From the NCBI RefSeq assembly GCF_024679245.1, contig NC_090184.1, positions 15,090,144-15,154,143 on the forward strand: a DNA stretch of 64,000 bases, read 5' to 3'. This document shows positions 36,526 through 49,785 of this stretch, piece by piece; position 1 is the first letter of the stretch, and every line of letters starts with the position of its first letter. The position numbers and the translations under genes are program-made. This DNA is from Pseudorasbora parva. Taxonomy: Eukaryota > Chordata > Actinopteri > Cypriniformes > Gobionidae. The notes beneath the pieces are model-generated. The model searched no databases, was not told the DNA's origin, and saw only the letters and a list, made by a program, of their open reading frames with translations.

Positions 36526-37972
36526 AAATGACTATTTTCTATATTCAGCGGGAGTTCATGAGTGTTGTATTTGCATGAATTGCTTAAAATGTGTGAAAAG
36601 TCCACCCAAGTTGGAAGAAAAGCTGAGTCGTTCCAAAGATGCAAACTGGGCAATCAAAACTTAATGGGCTTACAGAAGTGTCAACGGCCATGACACAGCC
36701 GAGGGGGCATGGACACACTTATATTGAGTGCTGGTTAACCACATGGCTCAGACAAGCTCTTCCTAAAAGCAGGCAACATGCTCCATGGATGCCCCATGGA
36801 TCTCGTCGGGTCCTACAGAGTTTCAGGCTATCAACTGGACAAGATTTGCAGCTATTACTACTCTCACTCTCGGTACCCTCACAATGGCACTGACTCGTCT
36901 GTTGTATTTGGTAAGTGCTATTTGTTGGGGTAGTTTCAAGTGATCAGTGCTTCAAGAGACAACTGCCTTCTGGAACTTCACAATACGTTGTCCGTGAAAT
37001 GGCTATGTAATTACAAAGTTCTACACATTAAGATTACTTCAAATGGGAGCATTGATTGGTCCTGTGTTCATAAGTGCTTCTCTTTGGGGTGGTTTTAATG
37101 AGGAAGTGAGCTACAGGCAAGACTTAGCCTCTGTTCAATACAAGTTCAATACAAAATTCCATTTTCAGTCAACCTAATATGGTAAACAATTGTACCTATG
37201 CCTCTAACATTTGTTTAAGTGATAACAGTTAAAGCCATGTTTCAGTTCATTTTCATCTTGACTGTAAGTATATGTTGATATCTACTCTAACTCTAGCATC
37301 TTTCTTTTCAAACAAAGTAGAAAGTGCTATCAAGTTGGGGTAAATATTTACTGACTGGCTTCCCTATGTCCATGTTTTTTTTACATTTTCAAATCCCTAA
37401 TATTGAAAAAATCATCATGGATCATTACAAATATAAGTATTCCTGATACTATGTAAGAATAAGCGCTTCTCTTGTGGACAGCCATGTTGGTGTTTGATCA
37501 TGATGTGGTTCTTTCACTGCCATCATGACAAAAGCCTAGCCAGAGTAAACTCTGGAGGGTGCTGTTTACCTAGAGTCTTGGTCTGCCACTCTCTGGTTTT
37601 GTACTTAGTGAATGTCTTTGCTTCCAACTTGTATCTTGCATCCAACTTGTACCTTGTAAGTGCTACCAACCTGGGACAACATTTGGGACAGCCTGGGACA
37701 GCATCCTCATCTGCAGTCATGTTCCTGCCATCTTAACTGCAAATCAGTTGATATCTACTCTAACTTTAGCATGTTTCTTTTCAACCAAAGTAGAAAGTGC
37801 TATCAAGTTTGGGTAAATATTTCCTGTCTGACTCCCCTGTGTCCATGGTTTTTATTCAGATCCCTTACATTTTCAGACCCCTTATAGATGACTACAAAGA
37901 GAAGCATTCCTGATTAATAATAAGTGCTTCTCTTTAGCACAATAAAGTTAGCATCCTGAGGCCTATGCTTTA
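36526..37972 (+). repeat. Unit 27, class La start with S2-type body, 1447 bp
   Basis: A 1-bp deletion gives GCGGGAGTTCATG near 36550. The body is S2-like (AAAGTTCTAC) with CAAGTTTGGGTAAAT, as in unit 44. Confidence 0.93.
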
Positions 37973-39420
37973 AAATGACTATTTTCTATATTCAGCGGGA
38001 TGTTCATGAGTGTTGTATTTGCATGAATTGCTTAAAATGTGTGAAAAGTCCACCCAAGTTGGAAGAAAAGCTGAGTCGTTCCAAAGATGCAAACTGGGCA
38101 ATCAAAACTTAATGGGCTTACAGAAGTGTCAACGGCCATGACACAGCCGAGGGGGCATGGACACACTTATATTGAGTGCTGGTTAACCACATGGCTCAGA
38201 CAAGCTCTTCCTAAAAGCAGGCAACATGCTCCATGGATGCCCCATGGATCTCGTCGGGTCCTACAGAGTTTCAGGCTATCAACTGGACAAGATTTGCAGC
38301 TATTACTACTCTCACTCTCGGTACCCTCACAATGGCACTGACTCGTCTGTTGTATTTGGTAAGTGCTATTTGTTGGGGTAGTTTCAAGTGATCAGTGCTT
38401 CAAGAGACAACTGCCTTCTGGAACTTCACAATACGTTGTCCGTGAAATGGCTATGTAATTACAAAATTCTACACATTAAGATTACTTCAAATGGGAGCAT
38501 TGATTGGTCCTGTGTTCATAAGTGCTTCTCTTTGGGGTAGATTTAATTAGGAAGTGAGCTACAGGCAAGACTTAGCCTCTGTTTAATACAAGTTCTATAC
38601 AAAATTCCATTTTCAGTCAACCTAATATTGTAAACAATTGTACCTATGCCTCTAACATTTTTTTAAGTGATAACAGTTAAAGCCATGTTTCAGTTCATTT
38701 TCATCTTGACTGTAAGTATATGTTGATAGCTACTCTAACTCTAGCATCTTTCTTTTCAAACAAAGTAGAAAGTGCTATCAAGTTGGGGTAAATATTTACT
38801 GACTGACTTCCCTGTGTCCATGTTTTTTTTAAATTTTCAAATCCCTTATATTTAAAAAATCATCATGGATCATTACAAATATAAGTATTTCTGATACTAT
38901 GTAAGAATAAGAGCTTCTCTTGTGGACAGCCATATTGGTGTTTGTTCATGATGTGGTTCTGTCACTGCCATCATGACAAAAACCTAGCCAGAGTAAACTC
39001 TAGAGGGTGCTGTTTACCTAGTGTCTTGGTCTGCCACTCTCTGGTTTTGTACTTAGTGAATGTCTTTGCTTCCAACTTGTATCTTGCATCCAACTTGTAC
39101 CTTGTAAGTGCTACCAACCTGGGACAACATTTGGGACAGCCTGGGACAGCATCCTCATCTGCAGTCATGTTCCTGCCATCTTGACTGCAAATCAGTTGAT
39201 ATCTACTCTAACTTTAGCATGTTTCTTTTCAACCAAAGTAGAAAGTGCTATCAAGTTGGGGTAAATATTTCCTGTCTGACTCCCCTGTGTCCATGGTTTT
39301 TATTCAGATCCCTTACATTTTCAGACCCCTTCTAGATGACTACAAATAGAAGCATTCCTGATTAATAATAAGTGCTTCTCTTTAGCACAATAAAGTTAGC
39401 ATCCTGAGGCCTATGCTTTA
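37973..39420 (+). repeat. Unit 28, class La, 1448 bp; last unit of the first SSLSLL repeat
   Basis: Private changes give GATTTAATTAGG near 38541 and CTAGTGTCTTGG near 39018. Neither is in the counterpart unit 45. Confidence 0.93.
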
Positions 39421-40647
39421 AAATGACTCTTTTCTAAATTCAGCGGGATGTTCTTGAGTCCCACAGAGTTTCAGGCTATCAACTGGACAAGATTTGCTGC
39501 TACTACTACTCTCACTCTCGGTACCCTCACAATGGCACTGACTTGTCTGTTGTATTTGGTAAGTGCTATTTGTTGGGGTAGTTTCAAGTGATCAGTGCTT
39601 CAAGAGAAAACTTCCTTCTGGAACTCCACAATACGTTGTCCATGAAATGGCTATGTAATTACAAAGTTCTACACATTAAGATTACTTCAAATGGGAGCAT
39701 TGATTGGTCCTGTGTTCATAAGTGCTTCTCTTTGGGGTGGTTTTAATGAGGAAGTGAGCTACAGGCAAGACTTAGCCTCTGTTCAATACAAGTTCAATAC
39801 AAAATTCCATTTTCAGTCAACCTAATATGGTAAACAATTGTACCTATGCCTCTAACATTTGTTTAAGTGATAACAGTTAAAGCCATGTTTCAGTTCTAAC
39901 AGTTAAAGCCATGTTTCAGTTCATTTTCATCTTGACTGTAAGTATATGTTGATATCTACTCTAACTCTAGCATCTTTCTTTTCAAACAAAGTAGAAAGTG
40001 CTATCAAGTTGGGGTAAATATTTACTGACTGGCTTCCCTATGTCCATGTTTTTTTTTACATTTTCAAATCCCTAATATTGAAAAAATCATCATGGATCAT
40101 TACAAATATAAGTATTCCTGATACTATGTAAGAATAAGCGCTTCTCTTGTGGACAGCCATGTTGGTGTTTGATCATGATGTGGTTCTTTCACTGCCATCA
40201 TGACAAAAGCCTAGCCAGAGTAAACTCTGGAGGGTGCTGTTTACCTAGAGTCTTGGTCTGCCACTCTCTGGTTTTGTACTTAGTGAATGTCTTTGCTTCC
40301 AACTTGTCTCTTGCATCCAACTTGTACCTTGTAAGTGCTACCAACCTGGGACAACATTTGGGACAGCCTGGGACAGCATCCTCATCTGCAGTCATGTTCC
40401 TGCCATCTTAACTGCAAATCAGTTGATATCTACTCTAACTTTAGCATGTTTCTTTTCAACCAAAGTAGAAAGTGCTATCAAGTTGGGGTAAATATTTCCT
40501 GTCTGACTCCCCTGTGTCCATGGTTTTTATTCAGATCCCTTACATTTTCAGACCCCTTCTAGATGACTACAAATAGAAGCATTCCTGATTAATAATAAGT
40601 GCTTCTCTTTAGCACAATAAAGTTAGCATCCTGAGGCCTATGCTTTA
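39421..40647 (+). repeat. Unit 29, class S2, 1227 bp, with a 26-bp duplication
   Basis: Corresponds to unit 46 but carries a local 26-bp tandem duplication at 39871-39922. TTGTCTCTTGC is present. The pattern starts the SSLSLL repeat again, but the following units depart from it. Confidence 0.93.
39871..39922 (+). repeat. 26-bp tandem duplication in unit 29
   Basis: A 26-bp stretch from TAACAGTTAAAG to TTTCAGTTC occurs twice in succession, at 39871-39896 and 39897-39922. It explains the 1227-bp unit length and is unique in the window. Confidence 0.92.
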
Positions 40648-41845
40648 AAATGACTCTTTTCTAAATTCAGCGGGATGTTCTTGAGTCCCACAGAGTTTCA
40701 GGCTATCAACTGGACAAGATTTGCTGCTACTACTACTCTCACTCTCGGTACCCTCACAATGGCACTGACTTGTCTGTTGTATTTGGTAAGTGCTATTTGT
40801 TGGGGTAGTTTCAAGTGATCAGTGCTTCAAGAGAAAACTTCCTTCTGGAACTCCACAATACGTTGTCCATGAAATGGCTATGTAATTACAAAGTTCTACA
40901 CATTAAGATTACTTCAAATGGGAGCATTGATTGGTCCTGTGTTCATAAGTGCTTCTCTTTGGGGTGGTTTTAATGAGGAAGTGAGCTACAGGCAAGACTT
41001 AGCCTCTGTTCAATACAAGTTCAATACAAAATTCCATTTTCAGTCAACCTAATATGGTAAACAATTGTACCTATGCCTCTAACATTTGTTTAAGTGATAA
41101 CAGTTAAAGCCATGTTTCAGTTCATTTTCATCTTGACTGTAAGTATATGTTGATATCTACTCTAACTCTAGCATCTTTCTTTTCAAACAAAGTAGAAAGT
41201 GCTATCAAGTTGGGGTAAATATTTACTGACTGGCTTCCCTATGTCCATGTTTTTTTTTACATTTTCAAATCCCTAATATTGAAAAAATCATGGATCATTA
41301 CAAATATAAGTATTCCTGATACTATGTAAGAATAAGAGCTTCTCTTGTGGACAGCCATGTTGGTGTTTGTTCATGATGTGGTTCTTTCACTGCCATCATG
41401 ACAAAAGCCTAGCCAGAGTAAAGTCTGGAGGGTGCTGTTTACCTAGAGTCTTGGTCTGCCACTCTCTGGTTTTGTACTTAGTGAATGTCTTTGCTTCCAA
41501 CTTGTATCTTGCATCCAACTTGTACCTTGTAAGTGCTACCAACCTGGGACAACATTTGGGACAGCCTGGGACAGCATCCTCATCTGCAGTCATGTTCCTG
41601 CCATCTTGACTGCAAATCAGTTGATATCTACTCTAACTTTAGCATGTTTCTTTTCAACCAAAGTAGAAAGTGCTATCAAGTTGGGGTAAATATTTCCTGT
41701 CTGACTCCCCTGTGTCCATGGTTTTTATTCAGATCCCTTACATTTTCAGACCCCTTCTAGATGACTACAAATAGAAGCATTCCTGATTAATAATAAGTGC
41801 TTCTCTTTAGCACAATAAAGTTAGCATCCTGAGGCCTATACTTTA
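40648..41845 (+). repeat. Unit 30, class S2, 1198 bp
   Basis: A 3-bp deletion (one ATC) gives AAAAAATCATGG near 41288. GTAAAGTCTGG and GGCCTATACTTT mark it. All three markers recur in unit 32 at +2640 bp. Confidence 0.93.
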
Positions 41846-43046
41846 AAATGACTCTTTTCTAAATTCAGCGGGATGTTCTTGAGTCCCACAGAGTTTCAGG
41901 CTATTAACTGGACAAGATTTGCTGCTACTACTACTCTCACTCTCGGTACCCTCACAATGGCACTGACTTGTCTGTTGTATTTGGTAAGTGCTATTTGTTG
42001 GGGTAGTTTCAAGTGATCAGTGCTTCAAGAGAAAACTTCCTTCTGGAACTCCACAATACGTTGTCCATGAAATGGCTATGTAATTACAAAGTTCTACACA
42101 TTAAGATTACTTCAAATGGGAGCATTGATTGGTCCTGTGTTCATAAGTGCTTCTCTTTGGGGTGGTTTTAATGAGGAAGTGAGCTACAGGCAAGACTTAG
42201 CCTCTGTTCAGTACAAGTTCTATACAAAATTCCATTTTCAGTCAACCTAATATTGTAAACAATTGTACCTATGCCTCTAACATTTTTTTAAGTGATAACA
42301 GTTAAAGCCATGTTTCAGTTCATTTTCATCTTGACTGTAAGTATATGTTGATATCTACTCTAACTCTAGCATCTTTCTTTTCAAACAAAGTAGAAAGTGC
42401 TATCAAGTTGGGGTAAATATTTACTGACTGGCTTCCCTATGTCCATGTTTTTTTTTACATTTTCAAATCCCTAATATTGAAAAAATCATCATGGATCATT
42501 ACAAATATAAGTATTCCTGATACTATGTAAGAATAAGCGCTTCTCTTGTGGACAGCCATGTTGGTGTTTGTTCATGATGTGGTTCTTTCACTGCCATCAT
42601 GACAAAAGCCTAGCCAGAGTAAACTCTGGAGGGTGCTGTTTACCTAGAGTCTTGGTCTGCCACTCTCTGGTTTTGTACTTAGTGAATGTCTTTGCTTCCA
42701 ACTTGTATCTTGCATCCAACTTGTACCTTGTAAGTGCTACCAACCTGGGACAACATTTGGGACAGCCTGGGACAGCATCATCATCTGCAGTCATGTTCCT
42801 GCCATCTTGACTGCAAATCAGTTGATATCTACTCTAACTTTAGCATGTTTCTTTTCAACCAAAGTAGAAAGTGCTATCAAGTTGGGGTAAATATTTCCTG
42901 TCTGACTCCCCTGTGTCCATGGTTTTTATTCAGATCCCTTACATTTTCAGACCTCTTATAGATGACTACAAAGAGAAGCATTCCTGATTAATAATAAGTG
43001 CTTCTCTTTAGCACAATAAAGTTAGCATCCTGAGGCCTATGCTTTA
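41846..43046 (+). repeat. Unit 31, class S2 start with L-type middle, 1201 bp
   Basis: GGCTATTAACTGG is shared with unit 33. It switches to L-type sequence near 42208 (CAGTACAAGTTCTATAC). Private changes give GCATCATCATC near 42777 and GACCTCTTATAG near 42951. Confidence 0.92.
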
Positions 43047-44485
43047 AAATGACTCTTTTCTATATTCAGCGGGATGTTCATGTGTTGTATTTGCATGAAT
43101 TGCTTAAAATGTGTGAAAAGTCCACCCATGTTGGAAGAAAAGTCGTTCCAAAGATGCAAACTGGGCAATCAAAACTTAATGGGCTTACAGAAGTGTCAAC
43201 GGCCATGACACAGCCAAGGGGGCATGGACACACTTATATTGAGTGCTGGTTAACCACATGGCTCAGACAAGCTCTTCCTAAAAGCAGGCAACATGCTCCA
43301 TGGATGCCCCATGGATCTCGTCGGGTCCTACAGAGTTTCAGGCAATCAACTGGACAAGATTTGCTGCTACTACTACTCTCACTCTCGGTACCCTCACAAT
43401 GGCACTGACTTGTCTGTTGTATTTGGTAAGTGCTATTTGTTGGGGTAGTTTCAAGTGATCAGTGCTTCAAGAGAAAACTTCCTTCTGGAACTCCACAATA
43501 CGTTGTCCATGAAATGGCTATGTAATTACAAAGTTCTACACATTAAGATTACTTCAAATGGGAGCATTGATTGGTCCTGTGTTCATAAGTGCTTCTCTTT
43601 GGGGTGGTTTTAATGAGGAAGTGAGCTACAGGCAAGACTTAGCCTCTGTTCAATACAAGTTCAATACAAAATTCCATTTTCAGTCAACCTAATATGGTAA
43701 ACAATTGTACCTATGCCTCTAACATTTGTTTAAGTGATAACAGTTAAAGCCATGTTTCAGTTCATTTTCATCTTGACTGTAAGTATATGTTGATATCTAC
43801 TCTAACTCTAGCATCTTTCTTTTCAAACAAAGTAGAAAGTGCTATCAAGTTGGGGTAAATATTTACTGACTGGCTTCCCTATGTCCATGTTTTTTTTTAC
43901 ATTTTCAAATCCCTAATATTGAAAAAATCATGGATCATTACAAATATAAGTATTCCTGATACTATGTAAGAATAAGAGCTTCTCTTGTGGACAGCCATGT
44001 TGGTGTTTGATCATGATGTGGTTCTTTCACTGCCATCATGACAAAAGCCTAGCCAGAGTAAAGTCTGGAGGGTGCTGTTTACCTAGAGTCTTGGTCTGCC
44101 ACTCTCTGGTTTTGTACTTAGTGAATGTCTTTGCTTCCAACTTGTATCTTGCATCCAACTTGTACCTTGTAAGTGCTACCAACCTGGGACAACATTTGGG
44201 ACAGCCTGGGACAGCATCCTCATCTGCAGTCATGTTCCTGCCATCTTGACTGCAAATCAGTTGATATCTACTCTAACTTTAGCATGTTTCTTTTCAACCA
44301 AAGTAGAAAGTGCTATCAAGTTGGGGTAAATATTTCCTGTCTGACTCCCCTGTGTCCATGGTTTTTATTCAGATCCCTTACATTTTCAGACCCCTTCTAG
44401 ATGACTACAAATAGAAGCATTCCTGATTAATAATAAGTGCTTCTCTTTAGCACAATAAAGTTAGCATCCTGAGGCCTATACTTTA
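43047..44485 (+). repeat. Unit 32, class Lb start with S2-type body, 1439 bp
   Basis: A 2-bp deletion gives GTTCATGTGTTG near 43077, alongside the Lb 5-bp deletion. Together they create the longest ORF of the window, 119 codons. The body repeats unit 30 with its ATC deletion. Confidence 0.92.
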
Positions 44486-45687
44486 AAATGACTCTTTTCT
44501 AAATTCAGCGGGATGTTCTTGAGTCCCACAGAGTTTCAGGCTATTAACTGGACAAGATTTGCTGCTACTACTACTCTCACTCTCGGTACCCTCACAATGG
44601 CACTGACTTGTCTGTTGTATTTGGTAAGTGCTATTTGTTGGGGTAGTTTCAAGTGATCAGTGCTTCAAGAGAAAACTTCCTTCTGGAACTCCACAATACG
44701 TTGTCCATGAAATGGCTATGTAATTACAAAGTTCTACACATTAAGATTACTTCAAATGGGAGCATTGATTGGTCCTGTGTTCATAAGTGCTTCTCTTTGG
44801 GGTGGTTTTAATGAGGAAGTGAGCTACAGGCAAGACTTAGCCTCTGTTCAATACAAGTTCAATACAAAATTACATTTTCAGTCAACCTAATATGGTAAAC
44901 AATTGTACCTATGCCTCTAACATTTGTTTAAGTGATAACAGTTAAAGCCATGTTTCAGTTCATTTTCATCTTGATTGTAAGTATATGTTGATATCTACTC
45001 TAACTCTAGCATCTTTCTTTTCAAACAAAGTAGAAAGTGCTATCAAGTTGGGGTAAATATTTCCTGACTGGGTTCCCTATGTCCATGTTATTTTTTTACA
45101 TTTTCAAATCCCTAATATTAAAAAAATCATCATGGATCATTACAAATATAAGTATTCCTGATACTATGTAAGAATAAGTGCTTCTCTTGTGGACAGCAAT
45201 GTTGGTGTTTGTTCATGATGTGGTTCTTTCACTGTCATCATGACAAAAGCCTAGCCAGAGTAAACTCTGGAGGGTGCTGTTTACCTAGAGTCTTGGTCTG
45301 CTTCTCTCTGGTTTTGTACTTAGTGAATGTCTTTGCTTCCAACTTGTATCTTGCATCCAACTTGTACCTTGTAAGTGCTACCAACCTGGGACAACATTTG
45401 GGACAGCCTGGGACAGCATCCTCATCTGCAGTCATGTTCCTGCCATCTTGACTGCAAATCAGTTGATATCTACTCTAACTTTAGCATGTTTCTTTTCAAC
45501 CAAAGTAGAAAGTGCTATCAAGTTGGGGTAAATATTTCCTGTCTGACTCCCCTGTGTCCATGGTTTTTATTCAGATCCCTTACATTTTCAGACCCCTTAT
45601 AGATGACTACAAAGAGAAGCATTCCTGATTAATAATAAGTGCTTCTCTTTAGCACAATAAAGTTAGCATCCTGAGGCCTATGCTTTA
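44486..45687 (+). repeat. Unit 33, class S2, 1202 bp, among the most diverged
   Basis: Several private changes occur: AAATTACATTTTC, TTGATTGTAAG, CATGTTATTTTTTTAC, GACAGCAATG, CACTGTCATC and CTGCTTCTCTCTGG. This suggests it has escaped recent homogenisation. Confidence 0.92.
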
Positions 45688-47130
45688 AAATGACTCTTTT
45701 CTATATTCAGCGGGATGTTCATGAGTGTTGTATTTGCATGAATTGCTTAAAATGTGTGAAAAGTCCACCCATGTTGGAAGAAAAGTCGTTCCAAAGATGC
45801 AAACTGGGCAATCAAAACTTAATGGGCTTACAGAAGTGTCAACGGCCATGACACAGCCAAGGGGGCATGGACACACTTATATTGAGTGCTGGTTAACCAC
45901 ATGGCTCAGACAAGCTCTTCCTAAAAGCAGGCAACATGCTCCATGGATGCCCCATGGATCTCGTCGGGTCCTACAGAGTTTCAGGCTATCAACTGGACAA
46001 GATTTGCAGCTATTACTACTCTCACTCTCGGTACCCTCACAATGGCACTGACTCGTCTGTTGTATTTGGTAAGTGCTATTTGTTGGGGTAGTTTCAAGTG
46101 ATCAGTGCTTCAAGAGACAACTGCCTTCTGGAACTTCACAATACGTTGTCCGTGAAATGGCTATGTAATTACAAAATTCTACACATTAAGATTACTTCAA
46201 ATGGGAGCATTGATTGGTCCTGTGTTCATAAGTGCTTCTCTTTGGGGTAGTTTTAATGAGGAAGTGAGCTACAGGCAAGACTTAGCCTCTGTTCAATACA
46301 AGTTCTATACAAAATTCCATTTTCAGTCAACCTAATATTGTAAACAATTGTACCTATGCCTCTAACATTTTTTTAAGTGATAACAGTTAAAGCCATGTTT
46401 CAGTTCATTTTCATCTTGACTGTAAGTATATGTTGATATCTACTCTAACTCTAGCATCTTTCTTTTCAAACAAAGTAGAAAGTGCTATCAAGTTGGGGTA
46501 AATATTTACTGACTGACTTCCCTGTGTCCATGTTTTTTTAAAATTTTCAAATCCCTTATATTTGAAAAATCATCATGGATCGTTACAAATATAAGTATTT
46601 CTGATACTATGTAAGAATAAGAGCTTCTCTTGTGGACAGCCATATTGGTGTTTGTTCATGATGTGGTTCTTTCACTGCCATCATGACAAAAACCTAGCCA
46701 GAGTAAACTCTAGAGGGTGCTGTTTACCTAGAGTCTTGGTCTGCCACTCTCTGGTTTTGTACTTAGTGAATGTCTTTGCTTCCAACTTGTATCTTGCATC
46801 CAACTTGTACCTTGTAAGTGCTACCAACCTGGGACAACATTTGGGACAGCCTGGGACAGCATCCTCATCTGCAGTCATGTTCCTGCCATCTTGACTGCAA
46901 ATCAGTTGATATCTACTCTAACTTTAGCATGTTTCTTTTCAACCAAAGTAGAAAGTGCTATCAAGTTGGGGTAAATATTTCCTGTCTGACTCCCCTGTGT
47001 CCATGGTTTTTATTCAGATCCCTTACATTTTCAGACCCCTTCTAGATGACTACAAATAGAAGCATTCCTGATTAATAATAAGTGCTTCTCTTTAGCACAA
47101 TAAAGTTAGCATCCTGAGGCCTATGCTTTA
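45688..47130 (+). repeat. Unit 34, class Lb, 1443 bp
   Basis: The 5-bp deletion is present, but AATAAA is retained. Private changes include TTTGAAAAATC and GGATCGTTAC near 46576. Confidence 0.93.
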
Positions 47131-48334
47131 AAATGACTCTTTTCTAAATTCAGCGGGATGTTCTTGAGTCCCACAGAGTTTCAGGCTATCAACTGGACAA
47201 GATTTGCTGCTACTACTACTCTTACTCTATGTACCCTCACAATGGCACTGACTTGTCTGTTGTATTTGGTAAGTGCTATTTGTTGGGGTAGTTTCAAGTG
47301 ATCAGTGCTTCAAGAGAAAACTTCCTTCTGGAACTCCACAATACGTTGTCCATGAAATGGCTATGTAATTACAAAGTTCTACACATTAAGATTACTTCAA
47401 ATGGGAGCATTGATTGGTCCTGTGTTCATAAGTGCTTCTCTTTGGGGTGGTTTTAATGAGGAAGTGAGCTACAGGCAAGACTTAGCCTCTGTTCAATACA
47501 AGTTCAATACAAAATTCCATTTTCAGTCAACCTAATATGGTAAACAATTGTACCTATGCCTCTAACATTTGTTTAAGTGATAACAGTTAAAGCCATGTTT
47601 CAGTTCATTTTCATCTTGACTGTAAGTATATGTTGATATCCACTCTAACTCTAGCATCTTTCTTTTCAAACAAAGTAGAAAGTGCTATCAAGTTGGGGTA
47701 AATATTTACTGACTGACTTCCCTGTGTCCTTGTTTTTTTTTTTTAAATTTTCAAATCCCTTATATTTAAAAAAACATCATGGATCATTACAAATATAAGT
47801 ATTTCTGATACTATGTAAGAATAAGAGCTTCTCTTGTGGACAGCCATATTGGTGTTTGTTCATGATGTGGTTCTTTCACTGCCATCATGACAAAAGCCTA
47901 GCCAGAGTAAACTCTGGAGGGTGCTGTTTACCTAGAGTCTTGGTCTGCCACTCTCTGGTTTTGTACTTAGTGAATGTCTTTGCTTCCAACTTGTATCTTG
48001 CATCCAACTTGTACCTTGTAAGTGCTACCAACCTGGGACAACATTTGGGACAGCCTGGGACAGCATCCTCATCTGCAGTCATGTTCCTGCCATCTTAACT
48101 GCAAATCAGTTGATATCTACTCTAACTTTAGCATGTTTCTTTTCAACCAAAGTAGAAAGTGCTATCAAGTTTGGGTAAATATTTCCTGTCTGACTCCCCT
48201 GTGTCCATGGTTTTTATTCAGATCCCTTACATTTTCAGACCCCTTATAGATGACTACAAAGAGAAGCATTCCTGATTAATAATAAGTGCTTCTCTTTAGC
48301 ACAATAAAGTTAGCATCCTGAGGCCTATGCTTTA
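47131..48334 (+). repeat. Unit 35, class S2, 1204 bp
   Basis: Markers CTCTTACTCTATG, GATATCCACTC, GTCCTTG and a lengthened T-tract near 47731, plus CAAGTTTGGG. All recur in unit 38 at +3855 bp. Confidence 0.93.
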
Positions 48335-49785
48335 AAATGACTATTTTCTATATTCAGCGGGATGTTCATGAGTGTTGTATTTGCATGAATTGCTTAAAAT
48401 GTGTGAAAAGTCCACCCAAGTTGGAAGAAAAGCTGAGTCGTTCCAAAGATGCAAACTGGGCAATCAAAACTTAATGGGCTTACAGAAGTGTCAACGGCCA
48501 TGACACAGCCGAGGGGGCATGGACACACTTATATTGAGTGCTGGTTAACCACATGGCTCAGACAAGCTCTTCCTAAAAGCAGGCAACATGCTCCATGGAT
48601 GCCCCATGGATCTCGTCGGGTCCTACAGAGTTTCAGGCTATCAACTGGACAAGATTTGCAGCTATTACTACTCTCACTCTCGGTACCCTCACAATGGCAC
48701 TGACTCGTCTGTTGTATTTGGTAAGTGCTATTTGTTGGGGTAGTTTCAAGTGATCAGTGCTTCAAGAGACAACTGCCTTCTGGAACTTCACAATACGTTG
48801 TCCGTGAAATGGCTATGTAATTACAAAATTCTACACATTAAGATTACTTAAAATGGGAGCATTGATTGGTCCTGTGTTCATAAGTGCTTCTCTTTGGGGT
48901 AGTTTTAATGAGGAAGTGAGCTACAGGCAAGACTTAGCCTCTGTTCAATACAAGTTCTATACAAAATTCCATTTTCAGTCAACCTAATATTGTAAACAAT
49001 TGTACCTATGCCTCTAACATTTTTTTAAGTGATAACAGTTAAAGCCATGTTTCAGTTCATTTTCATCTTGACTGTAAGTATATGTTGATATCTACTCTAA
49101 CTCTAGCATCTTTCTTTTCAAACAAAGTAGAAAGTGCTATCAAGTTGGGGTAAATATTTACTGACTGACTTCCCTGTGTCCATGTTTTTTTTTTTAAATT
49201 TTCAAATCCCTTATATTTAAAAAATCATCATGGATCATTACAAATATAAGTATTTCTGATACTATGTAAGAATAAGAGCTTCTCTTGTGGACAGCCATAT
49301 TGGTGTTTGTTCATGATGTGGTTCTTTCACTGCCATCATGACAAAAACCTAGCCAGAGTAAACTCTAGAGGGTGCTGTTTACCTAGAGTCTTGGTCTGCC
49401 ACTCTCTGGTTTTGTACTTAGTGAATGTCTTTCCTTCCAACTTGTATCTTGCATCCAACTTGTACCTTGTAAGTGCTACCAAACTGGGACAACATTTGGG
49501 ACAGCCTGGGACAGCATCCTCATCTGCAGTCATGTTCCTGCCATCTTGACTGCAAATCAGTTGATATCTACTCTAACTTTAGCATGTTTCTTTTCAACCA
49601 AAGTAGAAAGTGCTATCAAGTTGGGGTAAATATTTCCTGTCTGACTCCCCTGTGTCCATGGTTTTTATTCAGATCCCTTACATTTTCAGACCCCTTATAG
49701 ATGACTACAAAGAGAAGCATTCCTGATTAATAATAAGTGCTTCTCTTTAGCACAATAAAGTTAGCATCCTGAGGCCTATGCTTTA
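48335..49785 (+). repeat. Unit 36, class La, 1451 bp
   Basis: A longer T-tract near 49185, and private ATTACTTAAAATG, GTCTTTCCTTCC and CCAAACTGGG. Its TTATAG end is followed by an S unit, an exception to the pairing rule. Confidence 0.92.

Larger units (their letters stand above)
31475..39420 (+). repeat. Higher-order repeat SSLSLL, copy 1 (units 23-28, 7946 bp)
   Basis: Six units in the order S S L S L L. The block recurs at 53638, an offset of 22163 bp rising to 22164 after the 1-bp deletion in unit 27. Shared private variants (GCACCTAAC in the fourth unit, CAAGTTTGGG in the fifth) show the block was copied as a whole. Confidence 0.85.

Noticed and set aside
43049..43408. A 119-codon ORF, the longest in the window (unit 32)
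   Set aside because: It arises from a private 2-bp deletion plus the Lb 5-bp deletion, which join frames by chance. No other unit has it.
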